DNA of 64,000 nt, from positions 44,531,597 to 44,595,596 of the forward strand of contig OZ023213.1 in assembly GCA_963995525.1 (NCBI GenBank). Reading direction: 5' to 3'. Position numbers and translations under genes: made by a program. The stretch's first letter is position 1; each line of letters starts with the position of its first letter. This DNA comes from Escarpia spicata. Lineage: Eukaryota > Annelida > Polychaeta > Sabellida > Siboglinidae. Positions 61,446-64,000 of the stretch are shown in pieces. Under the pieces are notes generated by a model that was not told where the DNA came from, did no database searches, and worked only from the letters and a program-made list of their open reading frames with translations.

Positions 61446-61790
61446 GCATACTTTATATACAGTATTACGTACAGTTGGATGTTACATTCGAGATAGTACT
61501 GGCGACTACACTATTCTTCATTTTGATGATATAATAATCAAGGGAAACGCGTTAATAATTATCCCAAAACAATAATATATAAAATGATATCCAGAATTTG
61601 ATTGTTGGTGGCAAATGATGATTTCGGCTTATGTTTAATTACACTAATCATTTAAGCTATTGAGAATGTTAATCTCATTTATCCTGTGAGCATCTTGGTA
61701 GCATGCATTTTCATAGCAGAACATCGATTAGCAATATTTTAATGATCACATCTTATCATATCTTTGTCTTTTTCGAATCTAATTATCTAT
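61446..61790. other. Unassigned AT-rich stretch
   Basis: Nothing recognised. Confidence 0.4.
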
Positions 61791-62150
<360 letters not shown>

Positions 62151-62198
62151 CGCAGCATGCACACACTGTTTCAAGTTGGCAATATAGTATTTTTGATT

Positions 62199-62548
62199 TA
62201 GACATTAACCTATGTCAGTGCTATAGACATTAACCTATGTCAGTGCTATAGACATTAACCTATGTCAGTGCTATAGACATTAACCTATGTCAGTGCTATA
62301 GACATTAACCGATGTCAGTGCTATAAACATTAACCTATGTCACTGCTATAAACATTAACCTATGTCAGTGCTATAAACATTAACCTATGTCAGTGCTATA
62401 AACATTAACCTATGTCAGTGCTATAAACATTAACCTATGTCAGTGCTATAAACATTAACCTATGTCAGTGCTATAAACATTAACCTATGTCAGTGCTATA
62501 AACATTAACCTATGTCAGTGCTATAGACATTAACCTATGTAGTGCTAT
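62199..62548 (+). repeat. 25-bp minisatellite, 14 copies
   Basis: GACATTAACCTATGTCAGTG then CTATA. Outer copies have TAGACATT, the central ones TAAACATT, and two carry CCGATG or CACTG variants; the last is truncated. Confidence 0.95.
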
Positions 62549-63791
62549 CCGGAGTCTCTGCCAACGGAGGGTGGCGAGTAACATGCAATGACTTGTGCGA
62601 GTTGTTTCCTGCGGTTTCAATGGACGACCTCTAAACACGACGGTGAATCATCCCGAGGTCCTTTACCTAGTTTATGCGGACTGCATACCAAGGTACGGGC
62701 ACATGCTATTGCCTGACCAGTCAATGCCTCTACCGCCAGCCAGTCAGATGTCTGTCCCCCTCCTGAATCCCACTGTCCGGCCAGAACACTCGCCCGCGTG
62801 ATTGTCTGACGGCACAAGCCATATGATCATTGAATACCATTCCATTTTGTCTCGCCTTTCTTGCCATATATGTTAATCGGGCAACAAAACCTACAGCAAG
62901 GGTACTTGACAACTGGAATTAGTCAACTCGGTGTTAGTCAATGCGATCCAGTCACTATAATATTATTTGTTCTCTCGCCGGTCCCACCATCGCTTAAATA
63001 GGGCAACGTTTGCACAGTTTGCTATAAAACAGAATACATTTACATTATTAAAAATAATTGAAGATCTCCCTTGGCGCAGGGTTATCGGAATTAAACACGC
63101 CCCAAGATAATCAAATGTTTCGCATCGAGTAGAGAGTAGGCTGTAGTTTCTCGCGAGCTCGGAGAGCAGCCACTCAGTGTGGGCCGGTGGTAACGGAAGT
63201 GCATCCGTCGACTTAATGCGCCTGTGCAGTAGGGGCTGTGACGAGTAGACAAGTTGCATTGATTAGGTGCAGATTTATGGATTAATTTCCCGACACAATG
63301 ACGAAACCAGTGGCCCTCTCGTCTGTTGGCTCGGACAGCCCAGACCGCTGCCATGCCGTCTATTCACGAGCTATCTCTGACAATTGACTGACACCAAGGA
63401 CCAGATATTTGCGACAAAACGGAAACGATTTCGTTGAAACCGATGTATGTGTTCGGGTGACGTGTCCTTTCCCACGGGTGTCAATACGAAAACGCGTGTT
63501 GTCGATGGTAAACGTTAAGTGACCGTTGCGATGACCGCATATCTGAAATATTGCATTATTGTGTTATCATTCCTTTTCAGGCACAGGCGTATCACTTTAA
63601 ACAAAGACAAACGACAACGGTGAATGTTAAGCAGTAGCGAGGTTGTGTTATGATACCGATACGTAAATACTGAGTTTATTGTCATACGGAAAATGCGGGT
63701 TTCTTGCCATTCTCTTGTTGTGGCAACAGTCCTCGTTTGGTTTATTTATTATATTTGATTACGTTTTGACATCTTAGTCAAATGTGTAATG
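62549..63791. other. Unassigned non-coding stretch
   Basis: A pyrimidine-rich AG (CATTCCTTTTCAG at about 63571-63583) resembles a splice acceptor, but the following frame closes after six codons in the phase required by the exon at 27573. Nothing else recognised. Confidence 0.4.
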
Positions 63792-63922
63792 AGTATGTGT
63801 CCGCACATAACAGCACACTCACACCCACACTCACGCCCACACTCATACTCACGCACGCACACTCGCACAAACACAAGAACGCACGCACGCATGTGCACAT
63901 ACGAACAAACGCACGCACGCGC

Positions 63923-63988
<66 letters not shown>
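63792..63988 (+). repeat. (CA)n microsatellite with CACG/CACTC lead-in
   Basis: CACTC, CACG and CATA words pass into about 30 CA units near the window end. Confidence 0.95.
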
Positions 63989-64000
63989 TTGGGATTGTAA

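Noticed and set aside
58668..61534. Long Cys-Met-Tyr-Val and His-Thr-Tyr-Ile frames, some crossing the N gap
   Set aside because: Products of (CATA)n and of unknown bases in the assembly gap.
63571..63610. Candidate exon 2 after a pyrimidine-rich AG
   Set aside because: In the phase required by the 27651 donor the frame hits a stop after six codons.

Overview
The window is nuclear DNA from a multicellular animal and is almost entirely non-genic. It holds several non-LTR retrotransposon remnants, a tRNA-related SINE family, a Tc1 transposon, hAT-like and TA-flanked non-autonomous DNA elements, and an unusual amount of microsatellite and minisatellite DNA. No prokaryotic gene organisation is visible. 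The mix of RTE-type and CR1/L2-type LINEs, a tRNA-SINE and long (CA)n, (CATA)n and (ACTC)n tracts would fit a marine invertebrate such as a gastropod mollusc, but nothing read here fixes the phylum.

Layout. 1-3.4 kb: a TA-flanked MITE and small tandem arrays. 3.37-6.4 kb: one SINE copy in which a 30-bp module of the 3' region has expanded to exactly 90 tandem units (3684-6383). 6.65-10.06 kb: a 51-bp minisatellite split by about 2.9 kb containing a broken RTE-type LINE on the minus strand. 13.7-16.6 kb: two oppositely oriented pieces of a second RTE-type (BovB-like) LINE and a SINE. 20-31.5 kb: a long (CA)n tract, two hAT-like non-autonomous elements, and a CpG-rich segment ending in the only convincing host coding sequence, a signal-peptide first exon with a consensus splice donor (27573-27651). 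31.5-42 kb: minisatellites, microsatellites and more SINEs. 43-46.5 kb: CR1/L2/Jockey-type LINE fragments in both orientations. 48.8-50.5 kb: a Tc1 element with intact termini inserted at the tail of a SINE; its DD34E transposase is broken. 50.5-57.9 kb: a run of minisatellites (units of 66, 32, 39, 40 and 24 bp), (ACTC)n and (CT)n. 58-61.4 kb: about 1.6 kb present twice around a gap of exactly 200 Ns, most simply two unmerged contigs or haplotypes. 61.8-64 kb: (CT)n, a 25-bp minisatellite and (CA)n.

There is no operon or pathway to describe. The long open frames inside tandem arrays (for example nearly 900 codons over 3678-6368) exist only because the unit length is a multiple of three, and they are not annotated as genes. 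The most noteworthy result is the SINE-derived satellite: other copies of the same SINE carry the 30-bp module once and the same downstream tail, so parent and expanded forms can be compared within this one window.
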